From: an uncultured Clostridia bacterium
Lineage (GTDB): Bacteria > Bacillota > Clostridia > Christensenellales > UBA1242
Assembly: GCA_934747885.1 (NCBI GenBank)
Contig: CAKVHE010000001.1
Coordinates: 186,001 to 250,000 of the forward strand
Length of the DNA: 64,000 nucleotides
Reading direction: 5' to 3'
The translations under genes were made by a program, and so were the position numbers. Under the pieces are notes generated by a model. That model saw only the letters and a program-made list of their open reading frames with translations. It ran no database searches and was not told the origin of the DNA. Positions 1-15,000 of this stretch are shown piece after piece; the stretch's first letter is position 1, and every line of letters starts with the position of its first letter.

Positions 1-2
1 AC

Positions 3-3000
3 CTAAACAGCAATAACGGCAAATATTACTACGACGCCGGCTTTACCAGTGCGGTTTCAACCAGCCTAGCCGATTATATCGACCCAAATATGTACAGCGT
101 GTACAGTCAAGTGGTTCCAAGTTGGATAACCAACGAACGCTACTTTGAATATTCAAGTATGGCGGAAGAAGGCACCAACTACGAAGTTTTGTTAAGCAAC
201 GAACGCGCAACTTCAGGCACTTACAAGTTTTACAAAAACAAACCGCTCGAATATGTAATTTTTGAAAACAAACTACTATCTTACGAAAACTTTGCAAATG
301 CAAAAATTAACCGTGGCTTGATTGACACCTTGTCGGGCAGAGCAAAACCGGACACTCGTCTAACGGCAACCAGCCAAATTGGTTACATAATTGACTACAC
401 GGCAGGCACTGGCAGAATTATTAGACTAAACAACCTATCTAATGAACTCAAAATCTACAACGGCGACTACATTTATGATTACCACCTATCTTCGCCAATC
501 AACAAAATGACGCTAAACGGCAAAACCTTATATTACTACGCCGGCGCGTTCTACCAAAGTGTAAAACTCACCTTTACGCGTAATGGCAGCACCACTACCC
601 CAATTACTTTAAGTAATGGCGCAATGCTAGACACCAGTTACCTATTTAGCGGATACAGTGATAGCGAAGTTACCGTAACTTACGAACAAAAATGCACCGA
701 TGCCGAAATGATAGAATTTACCGGACTGACCGCTAGTGGCACCAACACCGCAGGCAATCACTACGGCAACCAAAATCCAACCGGCATAGAAATGAGTTAT
801 GGCGTAAGTTATAGCCTATCTGGCGGAACCATAGTAAAAGACGCAGCCGGAACCCGAATTGAGTACAACTTTGAAATTTATGAGTACGTAAAAAATCCAT
901 ACTACGGCGTTGGTACCGAATATGAACTAATTTACGTAGAAGGCAAAACCCAAGTACACTGCAAAACCGAAGTTGGACTAGATATGGTAGAAGATTTGCC
1001 AAGCTACCGCTTGTACAAACTCACCAGCAACCATAGCGCCCTAGTTCCAGACTACACCGAAGAAGAAGATGACGAACTTGGCATAAAAGAATACTACCTA
1101 AAACTCAACGCGAACGGCTCTATAGAACTAGTATTTAAGTACCAAAACGAAACCGAATTTGACTTTGACGAAAACAACTTTGGTATGCTAAACGGCATTG
1201 GTAGTGACACCGACGGCACCTTTGCCCTAACTTCTGGCAACAGCAGGCTATATCTTACCGAAAATTACAAACTCTACCGCACCCGCATCGAAAGCAACTT
1301 TACGGTAGACGACGACGGCAATCTAATTATTTCAAGACTTAACCAAAACTTGCGAATTTGTGCGGAATTTGTCGAAACTTACAACGTAAGCATCTACGCC
1401 GAAAATTACGACAACTCCGGTATAGAAATCTTAAACGCCTACTATTACAACGCAGTTGACAACACAAATGCTATTCGCACCGACGCCGACGGCAACATCA
1501 AGAGCGACACCAACTCAAATGGCGGACTTGTCGACAGCGCTATTAACGAAGCAGGCGCCGGCCTAATTGACCTATCCACCCTATACACCACGATGGGCAA
1601 CAAAATGCAAGAAAAAATAGGCATTGGCAGCCGCAACTACAACCTATACCGCGAAAAGACTTTGACCAAAAACGGCAAGACCTACACCGCAACTGATGTA
1701 GATTGTGGAAATGTGGTATACGGCGAAAACGCGGACGACACCAACGACAAAACGGTTTACCGCATCAGACGCACCTACAACAAATCTACGGGCACTTACC
1801 GCTACTCTTACCTCGGCACTTCCGACAAAGACCTAGCGGAACTTACCCCACTTAACAAAATTACTAGACTAACCGACTTGTTCAATGGCGGAAATTATCA
1901 GGTAAATTACAACGACTACACCATGCTGCTAGACGCAAAATATACCAAAAATAATTCTCCATCACTAAAATTTGCTTCACGCACCAACGCCGACGGTAGC
2001 ACTTCAATTACTCAAATTTATTACGACACCAAGAGTAGCAATAGTTTCTATAAACCAAATGGTTACAAAATAAATGAAGAAATTGTAAACCAATCGTTCT
2101 ACCTAGATGTAGGCACCAGTTTAGTAATTACTCTAAGGGCAAACAGCAGTTTGGACTTGTCTGCGACCTTTGGTAGCAGCTCCAAATATCAACTGACCCC
2201 ACTTATCGAACCTACTAAAGATTATATCAACCAAAACGCAAAAAAGACCGACGAAGAACTAGCCGACAGCTTTATCTATGTATATTTGGTAACTTTCAAT
2301 CGCGACACCAACAACAATTATAGCGATTGCATCGTACACCCAACTCGTGGCGAAAGCATTGTAAACGACGCTACCCGCGACGAAGACAGATACGACTACA
2401 CGCTAGAAACAAACCCATCGGTTGAAACCTTTGAAAACCTATTAACTCTAAGCGGCAGCTTACGCACCATCGGTGACCTAAGCGCACTTGCAGACTTTGC
2501 ATTTAGCTCCGAAAAAGTTTTAAAGGAAGATGGCGACCCAGAAAACCCAGACGACCACACCACCTACTACACCTTTAAAGACATTGACAGCTTTTACAAA
2601 TCAACGCTTTATGCAAACTCCTACATGATAAACCGCAAGACCAAAGCGCTCTTGACCATAAACGACGGCAAGTACTACTATCATTCGGTAATGGGTTACA
2701 CCTCACTGGGCGTTCCGGTTTATGGCGACAAAAAATTGATTGACCTAACCGATGGCACCACCTATCCGGAAGGTTTCCGCTATGCAGACTTTGAACTTTG
2801 CAACTATAATAGCACCTACTTGATGCTATATAACGCCAATAAAGATTTTGATTATAGCGAAATAACTAGCAACCTATACAGCACCATAACAGTATCTGAA
2901 AACCTGCTCAAAAACCATCTAGAACTAATTCAAGCGGGCGAAAAGATATTAAATCTGCTTGGCGTAAACGCTTATGAGTTTGAACGCTTGGTTCGCTACA

Positions 3001-6000
3001 ACACTCGCACTGGCTACTACGGTGATATAAAATCAAGTAACATTACGCGCAAAATCATTGCTTCTATGATCTTCTCGGACACCATTGAAGAATGGCAAGA
3101 AATTAGGCTAACCGATACCGAAATTGCAAACAACAGCAATATGCTAAAAATGTTTGACATAACCGGACTACACAAAACCAACGAACAAAACTTTAATGAA
3201 CTTATGGATTTGTTAAAAGGCTTGCTTGTTTCGGGCAAATACCCAGACATCTTTAGCGAACACCTAACCGAAGGCTCCTTTAGGGCGCTTGGTGGCGCTG
3301 ATTGCTACGACCTAACCCAAGCAATAATTGCAATAATGTGCTACTACTACGGCATATACAGCGATGCATCAAGCACCACCAGCCGAAATCTAATTAACCT
3401 AAGCACGGCAGTAAAATATGCAAAAACTACCTACCAGTACTACGCAAAGGCTGCTAGCAGAGCCGAACTACTTGCCCGCACGCTAAACGCCACGGTATCT
3501 GAACTTGCAGTTTTGGCACAAAACCGTGCAGGGTTTGTTAGCACCTACGAAAATACTTTCAGCGATAATATCAAAACCAAGTATTTCAGCGATTACGCAA
3601 CGGGAAATATCCTAACCGCAAGCGACGCCTTTGCTCGCCTAACAATGCTAGTAGATTTGCATCAAAAGTACACCAATTGCTACAACATCTTTGAAGAAAC
3701 CAGCCTAAACAACTTTAAGCAAACCGGCACCTTAAATATGTTAAGGTTCACCAGTCTAGAAATTTACACCTACGACATTCAATCAATCGTTCTAGACTAC
3801 GGCGAAACCACCGACGGCACCGAAACTTACTACGACTACCTCGACATCTCAACCAAGTTTATGGACGCTACCTCGGGCGAATATATGTTTAAGCTATCCA
3901 GCTTGTTTGCCGGGGTGGGCAGAGATAACAAAAATATGCTCATCAAAGACGCCGACTTTACCGCCGGACAACTCAAAGACCAATATCAAAAGTACCTAAA
4001 TGGTGAACTTGACCCAGTTCCGGCTTACATCAGTTTGTACAAAGAACTAATGGCGCGCTATCCAGAAGACGTATATAAGCGCTTAAATTACTTTGACCTA
4101 ACCCAAAATGTAGGCGAATCTATTTACAATGGCAAAGGTCAACTTCAACCAATGCTACTAGTTGTAGATACCTTGCTTACCTTAAAGGCAAAAGCACTAG
4201 GCACCAGCGGTGGCGTGGACGAATACAGCGCCAACATCAACGGCTACGACTTGCGTTTTGCCGGTTGGTACGAAGCTCACACCGGTGGCGAAACCACCAC
4301 AGGCCGACGCCTAACCGAATTTTATTCAAGCCTAAGTTTGCTCAGCAACAACTACTTTAGCCACCTATCTCAGGCAGCCGCCGACACCAAACTTATTGCT
4401 CTTTACAAGGTAGTAAAACCTTGGTCGTTTACCTACGACGCAAAAGACTTTGTAGTTTCGTTGTCGCACAGCGTGGATAGTTATGGCAACGCGCTCAAAC
4501 GCGAAACCTTGGCAAACGGACTTACAAAAATTTCGGGTTACTTTGATGCTGGCACCGAAATTTCGGCAACCATCACACCAAAGTATGGCAAAGCCCTAAA
4601 ACAAATTGGCGAAATTGAATTTGTAGACGGCAACATCGTTACCGAGCCAGACGGCAACTACATCATTAACACCAATTCGCCTTATGTAAATTACCAAAGT
4701 TCGTACATTGACAACTTAACCAAAGCAAAAGTGGATCGCGCTCCTGCTCTTACCGAAACATACACCATGACCATTGCAGGCGGAACCTCAGCCGACGCGA
4801 CTTCTACGAGCTTTATGGCAGAAGCCGAAAAAGCAAGTTTGGTAATTTGGCAAATCAACGGCGCCGTAAAAGACTTTGATGGTAAAGAAATTACCCGCGC
4901 CGATATCGAAAACCCAAAACTACTAATAGACCTAAAAATCTATAATAGTGACAATTTGTCCTCACCTATATTGCACCTAAACGACTCTGGCCTCGCAACC
5001 GACTGCACCAACCTCGACGACTTTGGCTCGCATTTGCGTATTGTTGCCGACTATGCAACCTCAAACTTAATTATCTACGGATACTTTAAGCCGGGTGCAA
5101 ACAAAGAACTTTACCTGCAAGCAAACAGCCTAAGTTCAGCAAACAACTTTAATGGTTGGCAGATTGACGGCTATGACCTAACCAACCCACACGGCATAAA
5201 CGCAAGTTATGGTTCAATTTTAAAAATTGGCAAAACCACCACAAGCGAAAGCGGTGAAACTACCATAACCGACGACGGACTACATTATGCCGTTGGCTAC
5301 ACCGCCACCCAGCAACCAATTAGTTTCTTGCCGGTTGTAAATAATAGTACCTCAGTGGATAGCCAAAACCAAGGTTACCAATTTGGATACTACGGCGCAA
5401 CCAACAACGAACTATCCAAAAAATTGTTGCAAAACGGTTTCTTTGCAATTAGTTATGGCAAAAACGGCATTCGCTACGCACGCGAATACCGCAACGGCTC
5501 GTTTATTTACTTACCACAAGCCGACGAAGGCAACGCCATTATTATAAAATACGGCGAAAACTACGAGTTTGACGGCTCCAGCCCACAAAAATACTTCTTT
5601 AGCAAAAATAGCGAAATCACGCTATACGCAAGCAAAGTAATTAAGGTACAAAACGACGACGGCTCAGTTACCTACTACGGCTTTAACTGCTGGCGTATCT
5701 TTGCGGGCAACCGTTGGGAAACCTTAAGCACCAACAGCGTATGCACCACCGGCAAATATACCGCGGGCAACATCTATCCAGTTTATACCGAACTTTATAG
5801 CGTAAACGGCAAGGCAAATTTAACAACCGAAGAAAGTCAAAAAGACGACCTAATGGGCCGCACCCAAGACTTTGACGGCCGACTAGTGGTAGAAAGCATT
5901 TCAGTATCGGGCAGCAACCTAAATAATTACCAAACCAGCAACCTATACTTTGGCGAAGTTGGCGCGGTAAGCATAAACTCGCTACTAAAAATTTCGCTTT

Positions 6001-9000
6001 CGGCTCAAGACAAAGCCCATTACAAAATTGTTGGCATAAAGTACACCACGGCCGATGGCACTCAAAAACTTTATCATACCAACATCATTAACACGGTAAT
6101 GCTCCAAAAGGCATCAAACAACACCTACCGCTTTGGCGTAAACGGAAGCACTGGCTACATCAGTTACACCCTACCTCAAATTGTAGTGGCTTACACCTAC
6201 AACGTAAACTTTGGTGCAACCTTCCACGAATCAACCAACGATTCTCCGGTAGTTGCCTCAACCGCCTTTGTAAACATTGGCTCTTTTGCATCAAACATCT
6301 ACTTTGCAAGACTTCTTGGTCTCTACATGGTAGCAACCGCCAAACTAAACGGCACTGCGCTAACATTAAACAGCGCAACCGGCAACAAGATGAGCGTAAT
6401 TGCAACCAATGACATTGCAGGCGCAACCTTTATTGGTTGGTTTGTAAATGGAGCACTATATAGTTCTTCGACATCTGCAACCATAACCATAACCGAGGAC
6501 TCGGTGGTAGAAGCCAAATACGCACAAAACGGCAAGCAAATTAGCCCAAGCAAATCGGTAAATACCGAAAACCTAATTGTCAACCTAAGCGACGGTAGCG
6601 ACTATTCGTACGATACCTACGCTGACGTCACAATTTCGAACAGCACCAAACGCTACCATATCCCAACCTTTGAACTAGCCTTCCCAGGAAGCGTTGCAGG
6701 CAGCAGCATAATAAGAATTCGTTTTGGAAGCGAAAGTGGCGAAAACGCTTTGCGTATGGTAACCTCAACCGGCGGCGCTGCACTAACTCCAAACGCTGAT
6801 GGTTCCTACACCTTCACTCGTGACGAATTTTTGGGCGCAACCATAACCGCATACTTTGGCTCAAACCGCCCAAGCAACTTTACAAATAACTTTATTGTAG
6901 CGCGCACGCTCGAAAACACAACCAGTTACGGCGTAACCAATCAAACGCTAACCACCAACGGCAACTTGCAATTGTTTGCAAAAGTTTATGACGGTGGCAC
7001 GCAGTTACTTGGCTACAACAGCACCGAAACAAATGTAAGTGGCAACTTCGGCAAACTATACTCTTCAACAACGACCCTCAGCGCCGACCCAACCAACTCG
7101 TATCTATCGCTTTACACCGTAATTTCGGCATCAAACTACCGCTTTGAAGGTTACTACATAAATGGTGACCTAGCAACAACCGTAGCCGGAACCGAAGACA
7201 ACCCAACCACCCTAGTGGTTAAAAAAGGTGACTTTATTGAGGCTCGCTACACCGACCGCAAACAACTAACCATCAACACCGTCACCGGCGATGGCAAACT
7301 ACTAAGCGGCGTAACCAGTACTTTTGCTTACTACAAACAAAACTCTCCACTAGTAGAACAAATCACCAAAGCCAGCCAAACCTTTGAACTCAAAAACTTC
7401 ACTCAAAACAACTACCTCATTGCAGGCGACCGTGAAGGCTATCAATTTAGAGGCTTCTATGTAAAAAATGGCGACAAGTTTGTTCAACTAATTGCGGACG
7501 ACCGCGTAGGCACCAACTACATTGCCTTTAACTACGCCGACAACAGCCTACTTAATAGTAGTGCCATTTACCTAATGTACTCCAAGGCAACCACCCTAAA
7601 CCTAGTTGCCGAAACCGACGGTCAAACGGGCGTTATTCCAAATGGACTAACCGACCTTAACTTTACCTTTGGCACCACCAAAGTGCTAAGTGGCTACTAC
7701 GACCTAACCTTCAAACTTGACAGCGGATACTCCGTAAAACTAAACGACATAACTCTCACTCCGGATAGCGAAGGCACCTACAACTTCCGCCTAAATCTAT
7801 CCACAAGCGCAGAAACTTACACCCTAAGCTTTACAAAATCTGCCACCGCTCCACTAACTATCTTAACTTATGTGGACGGCAGACTAATGAGCGAACAAAA
7901 ACTAAATTTGGTAGTTGGCAGCACCTACACAGCAAGCAGCGCAAGTGCAATTGGGCTTGCAAACTTTGTTGGCTACTACCTACCGGGTGACAAACTAGAC
8001 GAAGGACTAGCAGACACAATTCGCATAACTGGTGAACGCATTTTTGCGATAACCATAACCGAAGGCGGCGCAACCCTACTAGCAAGATACGAAACGGAAA
8101 ACGATAGCACCTTGCATCCAACTGGCGCGCATACCCTATCGGTTAGCCTAGATGGCACCAAATATGCAACCTCTGTTCCTACCATCACCTATAGCAGTGG
8201 ACAAATTACCTTGTCCCTAAACGGACTAAGCATAAACGGCTACCTATTTGACGGCTACTATATGCATGGCGTAAAACTAAGCGCAAACAGCACTTACACT
8301 TACTCGGCTCCAGCAAACAGCACTCAAATGGTAGAAGCAAGATTTGTAAAAGCGCACAACTTTGCCCTAACCGAAGACGGCACTGCACTAACTCTTGCAA
8401 AAACCTTTGAAACCGAAAAAGCAATTTACACCATTTACTCAACAAATATTGTTAGCAGTTTAACCAGCCTTGCTCCATACGAAGAACTACTAATTATGGT
8501 AACGCCAAAAGATGGCTACAACCTAACCAAGGCAACCTACGGAAACGGCGACAAGATTGTAACTCCGGAAAAGACCGAAACCGGCACTTACTACCTAACA
8601 GTAACGCAGGCGGACTTTGTCAGCGCCGACTACAACCTTGACCTAACCTTTATAGCCACCAGTTATGTTAGCGACTTTACCCTCACGCTAGATTATGGCG
8701 ATCAAGAAACCTTGACCACTAGCGTGGCAGCGGGCGGCGTAAACTACACCATTGAGCGCAACATTGGTTATAGCGACTTTACCATAAGCGTAGACGACAC
8801 CAACAACGCTAGCGTAGCCGGTTACATCATCAACCCATACACCGGCGCAGTAACGGACATTACCACCTCAGGCACCAACCGAATTTACACCGGCAGCGAA
8901 ATTAGAATGTACATCAATCTAAACAACGCGCGCCTAACTCAAATTCGTGAGCCAAGTGGCATCTCGTATAGTGCTAGTCAAATTTACGCACGTATGCTAA

Positions 9001-12000
9001 CCACCAACTTTGCAAACTATGGTTCAACCATTTACATCGTTACCGAAAAAATTGTTAAATACAATATCCAATTTAACATTTCCGGCAACGGCTACGCCGA
9101 ATACGACGAAGAAAACAAGTGTATTTACATCGAACCATACGACGGTGAACGCATCAAGTCCATCAGCCTAAGCCCACAAAACGGTGACATTGTTTCGGGT
9201 ACTTCGCGCACCTTTGCAAAAATTGAAAATGTTTCGGGCGACATGACGGTAACCATTGAGTTTACCGGCTCGGTAACTCTCGAAGCCTACTCAAAACTAG
9301 ATGGCAAGTTTGAACGCAAATCGGGCGACCAAACTGAACCTATTCAAAACGCCTTTATGCAAATTCAAACCGAAGGCTCCAGCGCATTTATGCGCACCGG
9401 CAAACTAAAAATTGACGCAAATGGTTATGCATCATTCAACTTTGCCGAAGAATATGGCAACCTACTATTTGGCGGCTTTGGCGCAAAAATAACCGAAATT
9501 TACAATTACAGCGTAAGTGACGACTACACCTTCTACGGCTTGCACGTTTACCAAGGTGCCAAGAGCAATATGACCCTTGTACGCGTAATTAAAAATCTTG
9601 CGGAAATAACAGCCAACCCAATTGAACTAAATGGCGACACGGTATTGCACTTCCTTGCTTGCAAAAATATTATTAGCACCGACGCTAGCGCAGGCGCATC
9701 ATACACCTACCTAGACGGCACCGACAACGCTGACCTATTTAACAAAGACCTAGCCCTTCCAACCATAACTGGTCAAGGATATGCAGGCTCACTTGTTAGC
9801 ATCACGGCAGCCGAGGTTCCAAACTTTACGCTAGATCGTATTCAAATAATAAAGCACGCAACCAACGGAACTATCTCTTCAAATAGCTACTTTACTTCTT
9901 CGCTAAATTACAGCGTTCCAACCGACGCCGCAAAAATTGAAATTCTTGCCGTATACTCCATTAACCTAAAAACCATTACCCTAAACTTTGGCAGCCTAAT
10001 GGGCTCAAGCGCAACTTCTAGCGAGCAGGTATCACTAAGATACGGTAGCCAATCGGTAATCTTTGGTTTTGACGGAATGGCAGACGGAACCAACAAACTA
10101 GTTCAGGCAAGTGGCAACAACACCTTGCAACTATTTGATAGCCTAACCGGCAAATGTATTGGAAACCTAATTGTTACCGCGGGCGACTACGGGACCTTAA
10201 AAATAACCTATCCAACCCTTGCAAACAATTACACCCTAACCGACGACTTGCACCTCAGTTTGTGGAGCAACGACAAGTTTAATGCCGAAAGTTACACCAT
10301 AGACAACGGCACCCCAACCGAAATAACGGCGGGCAAGACCGGCTTTGACCTAGACCTATCTCGCGCCGGCGGCAGCCAAAATGTTGATGTATGGCTAACC
10401 GGCAACTCAATACTAAAACTTCGTCAACAAACGGCAGACGGTCAAACGGTGGGCGGCTTTAAAGTAACCAGCCACTCGTTAACCGGAAAAACCAACCTAA
10501 CCGAAGTTACTTCAAGGTTTGTTCAAGTAAATGTTCCAACCAACGGACTAACCATAATAACAAGCGTACCGGCAACCAACGCAGACGGCACCGACGCCAC
10601 CTTCCACGGCTGGCTAAGTTATGACCGCTCTCAAACGTTTACGGCAACCAGCACGCTTAACATCGACGAGTACGCACAAGGCTATGGCACCAAAGCAACG
10701 TTTAGTCAAGTCGGCACCGACCTCAATTTAATTGCCGACTACACTGGCGAATACGATTACAAAAACATACTAAGTTTGATTATCGCCTACGCAAGTGACC
10801 GTGGCAACGCTTCGATAAAATCAGCAAGTTATGGCGACTTTGAACGCAGCTTTACCTTGGAGCATTACATTGGCACCAATTCGGCTGACCAGTTTACCAA
10901 AGAAGATTACGAAAAACTTGGCTACTACTTGCCAACCGCAAACATCATTAGTTTTGCTTACGTAACAGCCGGCACCCCATACTACTACTTTGTATCTTCA
11001 CGCACACCGGACATTCTTTGGGACGACTACGGCAACGCACTAGAATCACTTTCTAGCGCAACCACCACTCAAACCGACCTATCGTTTATTTTGGGCACCG
11101 ACAAGACCTACAACCAAGGCAAAACCGAAATTCACGAAAGTTATCCAAACCTACTACTATACTTCTCGCTTGTTAGCGGCTCAACCAACCGCGTATTTAG
11201 CGGAATAGACATCACCAGCAAAAACTTTTTGCAGTGGTTCAACCGTTTGCTAGACCTTTGCGCGCGTGGCATCACCGACGAAGACCTAAGCGAAATTAAC
11301 AACCTGAACATAGCAAAAGATTTGGCAAAAATTGAGAGTGGCGAAACCGAACTTAGCGCCGTTGTAACCGCCGAACTCAACCAAAAACTATTCAGCCTAA
11401 AACGTTTAATTTACAAGTACGGCATAGACATTTCCAAGGAGCAAGACTACGGCTTTACAAACATAACGGACGACAACGGCAATAGCGATTTGTTTGAAGA
11501 AGGCTTTGCCGAAGGCGTAAACACCAATTACATAATAAATAACAGCATTGGTGAAAGCCCAAGCAACCTACGCGACAAATTTGAGGCCGATGAAAAAGAC
11601 GGATACATCTTCCGCGGTTTCATTCTTGCAACCTCATTTACCTTGCCGGCCGGACGCATACCAATTGGTAGCACCCAAAACGTAGGTATAATAGATTACT
11701 TATATTCGTCAGGCTACACCTTTATCCCATACGACACCACCGAAAATGCAATTACCTTAAAAGAACATTACACCATCAAAACGGAAATTCTTGAAAACTT
11801 AATTTACAGCATTTCGGCAAACAATAACGAAGTAAGGATAATCAAGTACTACGAAAGTATCCCATACGTTGTAGACCTAACCTTAAACGAAACGGATAAC
11901 GATTTGTACGTAGACGAAGACGGCAACCTATACGGCACCGACGGTTCCCCAAGCATTTACAACGAAAAGGAAGAACTGCTCAACTTTGACAGCAAAACCC

Positions 12001-15000
12001 AAAGCTTTACCACTGGCGCCGAAAACTCAGCCGACATCACCCTAGACGCCGTAACTCGCAAACTTGCAAACATCTACACTATGGTAGACGGCAAAAAGGT
12101 TCAATTGTTCCCTGCCTTTGCAACTCTAAACAAAACCAGTGCAGGCTTTATAAAGGGCAACTTGGTTGGTAGCCGTTCCACCCCAATAGTTATTACGGCA
12201 ATCAACTACCCATACGCCGAATTTGTTGGCTATATGTTTGAATACCTATCCGGACTTGCAAAAATTAGCAACGTAAGTATTCTCTCAACCGACCACTACA
12301 CCGACACCGTTGCGGCAAAAACGTACCTACAAAACAAAACATCGGGCGAAAAACGCACAATTGGCGACGCCGAACTGAAAAATCAGTTTGTAGATGCCGA
12401 ACTAATTGCTGGCTTAAATGTCATTACAAATGCCGAAGTAGAACAAGTTGAAATAACAGCAAGCAACACTATCACATACATTAAAAACGAAGAAACACGT
12501 TCAACTCTCAAACATTTGCCACAAAATTACTATTTCGATCAAAAAGCCGAAGAGCATACCGGCGCCTTCCTAAACGGAAATTCACAAAAGGTATACAACC
12601 AAATTTTGGTTGATGGCTTAAAAGGCGATGTATCACTAAAAGCATATTTTGCAAACGCAAGTTACCTATTGTTTGTTCGCTTAACCGAAGTTACCGAAGC
12701 ATACGACAGTAGCCTTGGTCAATCGGCAACCGAAATTGGGTTTGTAGAAAACTCAGTGGTAGCAAACCAAAACGATGCAAAAGACGGCACCCAAACTATG
12801 GTAAATATTTTTGGTCAAAACCTATCCGGACTCGAAACCGACGATAGCGCCGAACCAAAAGTAAAAATTTATCAGTTGGTACCGGGCACCTTTAACCAAT
12901 ACGGCATCGAAACCAGCCCAGCAAGCATCAAAGAAGCGGGCACCATGAGTTACAACGAAATCTCAAATTACATTTACACTTCAAACGGCAAACGTATCGA
13001 CCGCACCCCAATTCAAGCGCTTATGACGGGCAGACTACTAAATAGCAGTCTTCGTGGTCTAGAAGAAGAAAACGCACTTGCGTCATACAGACAAAAAGGC
13101 TACTTCTTTACCACCCTACTAAACACCGAAGTAAAGACAACGCGTTCGGGCGGTTTACTACTAAAAGAAACCAGCGACCTATACGTAAACGGTGGCGACA
13201 ACAGCATTTATGTAATGTTAAAAACCGCCGACCAACTAAACACCAATGATGGCATAATTGTAAAACTAACAGCAGATGACTACAAATCAGCGTACGCAAG
13301 CAGAAGCATAGCCGACGCAAGCCAATACTTTGCCGACGAAACCGGACTATCGGGCAACATCGATACCAGCCTCGTAACCGTCAAAGTAAACAACAAAGCC
13401 ATACGTTTAAATTACAGCCTAAGTTCCGGCACCCTAACCGGACTAGACAGAAGCGGAAACCTAACTTTGTCAACCAAAGCAAACAGCGGTGAATTAACTT
13501 TGGTAGCAAAAATAAACGCCGTAATTGGCGAAGGCTTCCCACTAGTAAAACTTAACGTTGGTGACAAAAACAACGGCTTGCAAGCCTTTACAAGCAGTCG
13601 ACTAGACGCCTACTACCGTATGCCAAACGGACTAATGCACAAGATTGAAAAAGTTCAACTTGGCAACAACAAGGCATACAACAGCGAAATAACTGACAAC
13701 AATGGTCAACCGGTAACTCAAAGCCACAACGTTTACATCAATGCGACCTTCAAGCGTACAGCAACCGAACTTCAAGCAAATGTAGACTACAAGGCACCGG
13801 ACGCAATTGGTAAAGATGACAAACTAAGCGCAGACATCAATGCAATGCGCCTAACGGGCGAACCAATGATACTAAGCGACCTAAACAATCTAAACATGTT
13901 TAGCGACCTACTCAAAGGCTACACCCTAAACAACAACTACACCGACCGCGACCTATACGACACTCTCGAAAGTTTGTTCTTTGATTACACCATCTTCAAA
14001 ATCAAAAACGCAAACTCGTACCTATCACAAATGGCCGACCTCGCCGATATGCTTTCAGCCGACGACATCACGATAAACGACCCATACGGCAACGCTTACG
14101 AATCAACCGAACAAATTCGCAACTTGCGCAAACTTTATGACACCATAGACAAACGTATTGCCGAATTTGGCGCGCTCGAAAACTTCCTTGGTGCAACAAG
14201 CTCAATAATTACCTTGCTTGGCACGGCGGGCGTAACCGCTCTATTCGCCTCAAATGGCGCAAGCGCTGTTCTTTCCACCACAGCCGGCAGCGGTACTTAC
14301 CTCGCTTTAACCCAAGTAAGTAACTACCTCACCGAAAAGCAACGTGAAGCGCACGCTCAAAAGATTGCCGAAATGTACAGCTACTTAAAAGAAGCATACA
14401 TCGACGGTTTGGTTACCATCTTTGGTGCAAAAGACGCTTTGGTATACGCGCGTATGACCGATTATCAAACTCGCATTCAAAACTTTGGCAGTGATTACAA
14501 AACAGCAGTAAGCAAACTCATTTACTACACTTATGCTCAAAACCTAATTGCTACCACTGGCGACACTAGCGTTTTAAGGCAACTTAATATGACGGAAAGT
14601 CAACTACGTGATGAAATTGAGGCAGAAAAACTTCGTGTCTTCCACGCCTATGGTTTTGTATTTGACGACGACACCTACGAAAAAGGTCGACTAATAATGT
14701 TCAGTCAAACTCACACCTACGACGAACTAAGCAAATGGACACTCTCTCAACTTCGCACCTTAAAAGTTAACGAAGACGATATTTATCGCGACCGCTTTAA
14801 CAACTTTATGATAAGCGAATTTGAGGCACTAAACCTAATTAGTTCTTACTACACAACCGAAGATGGAAACATTGACCTAGACATTCAAAACGCGACCGTG
14901 GACGAAACTTCAAAGAGTACTTCGTTCTACCGTCATCTAAACAAAGCATACGCCGAAGAAGACAAGGTGGCACAAACCTTTGTTAAGACCTACGTAAACA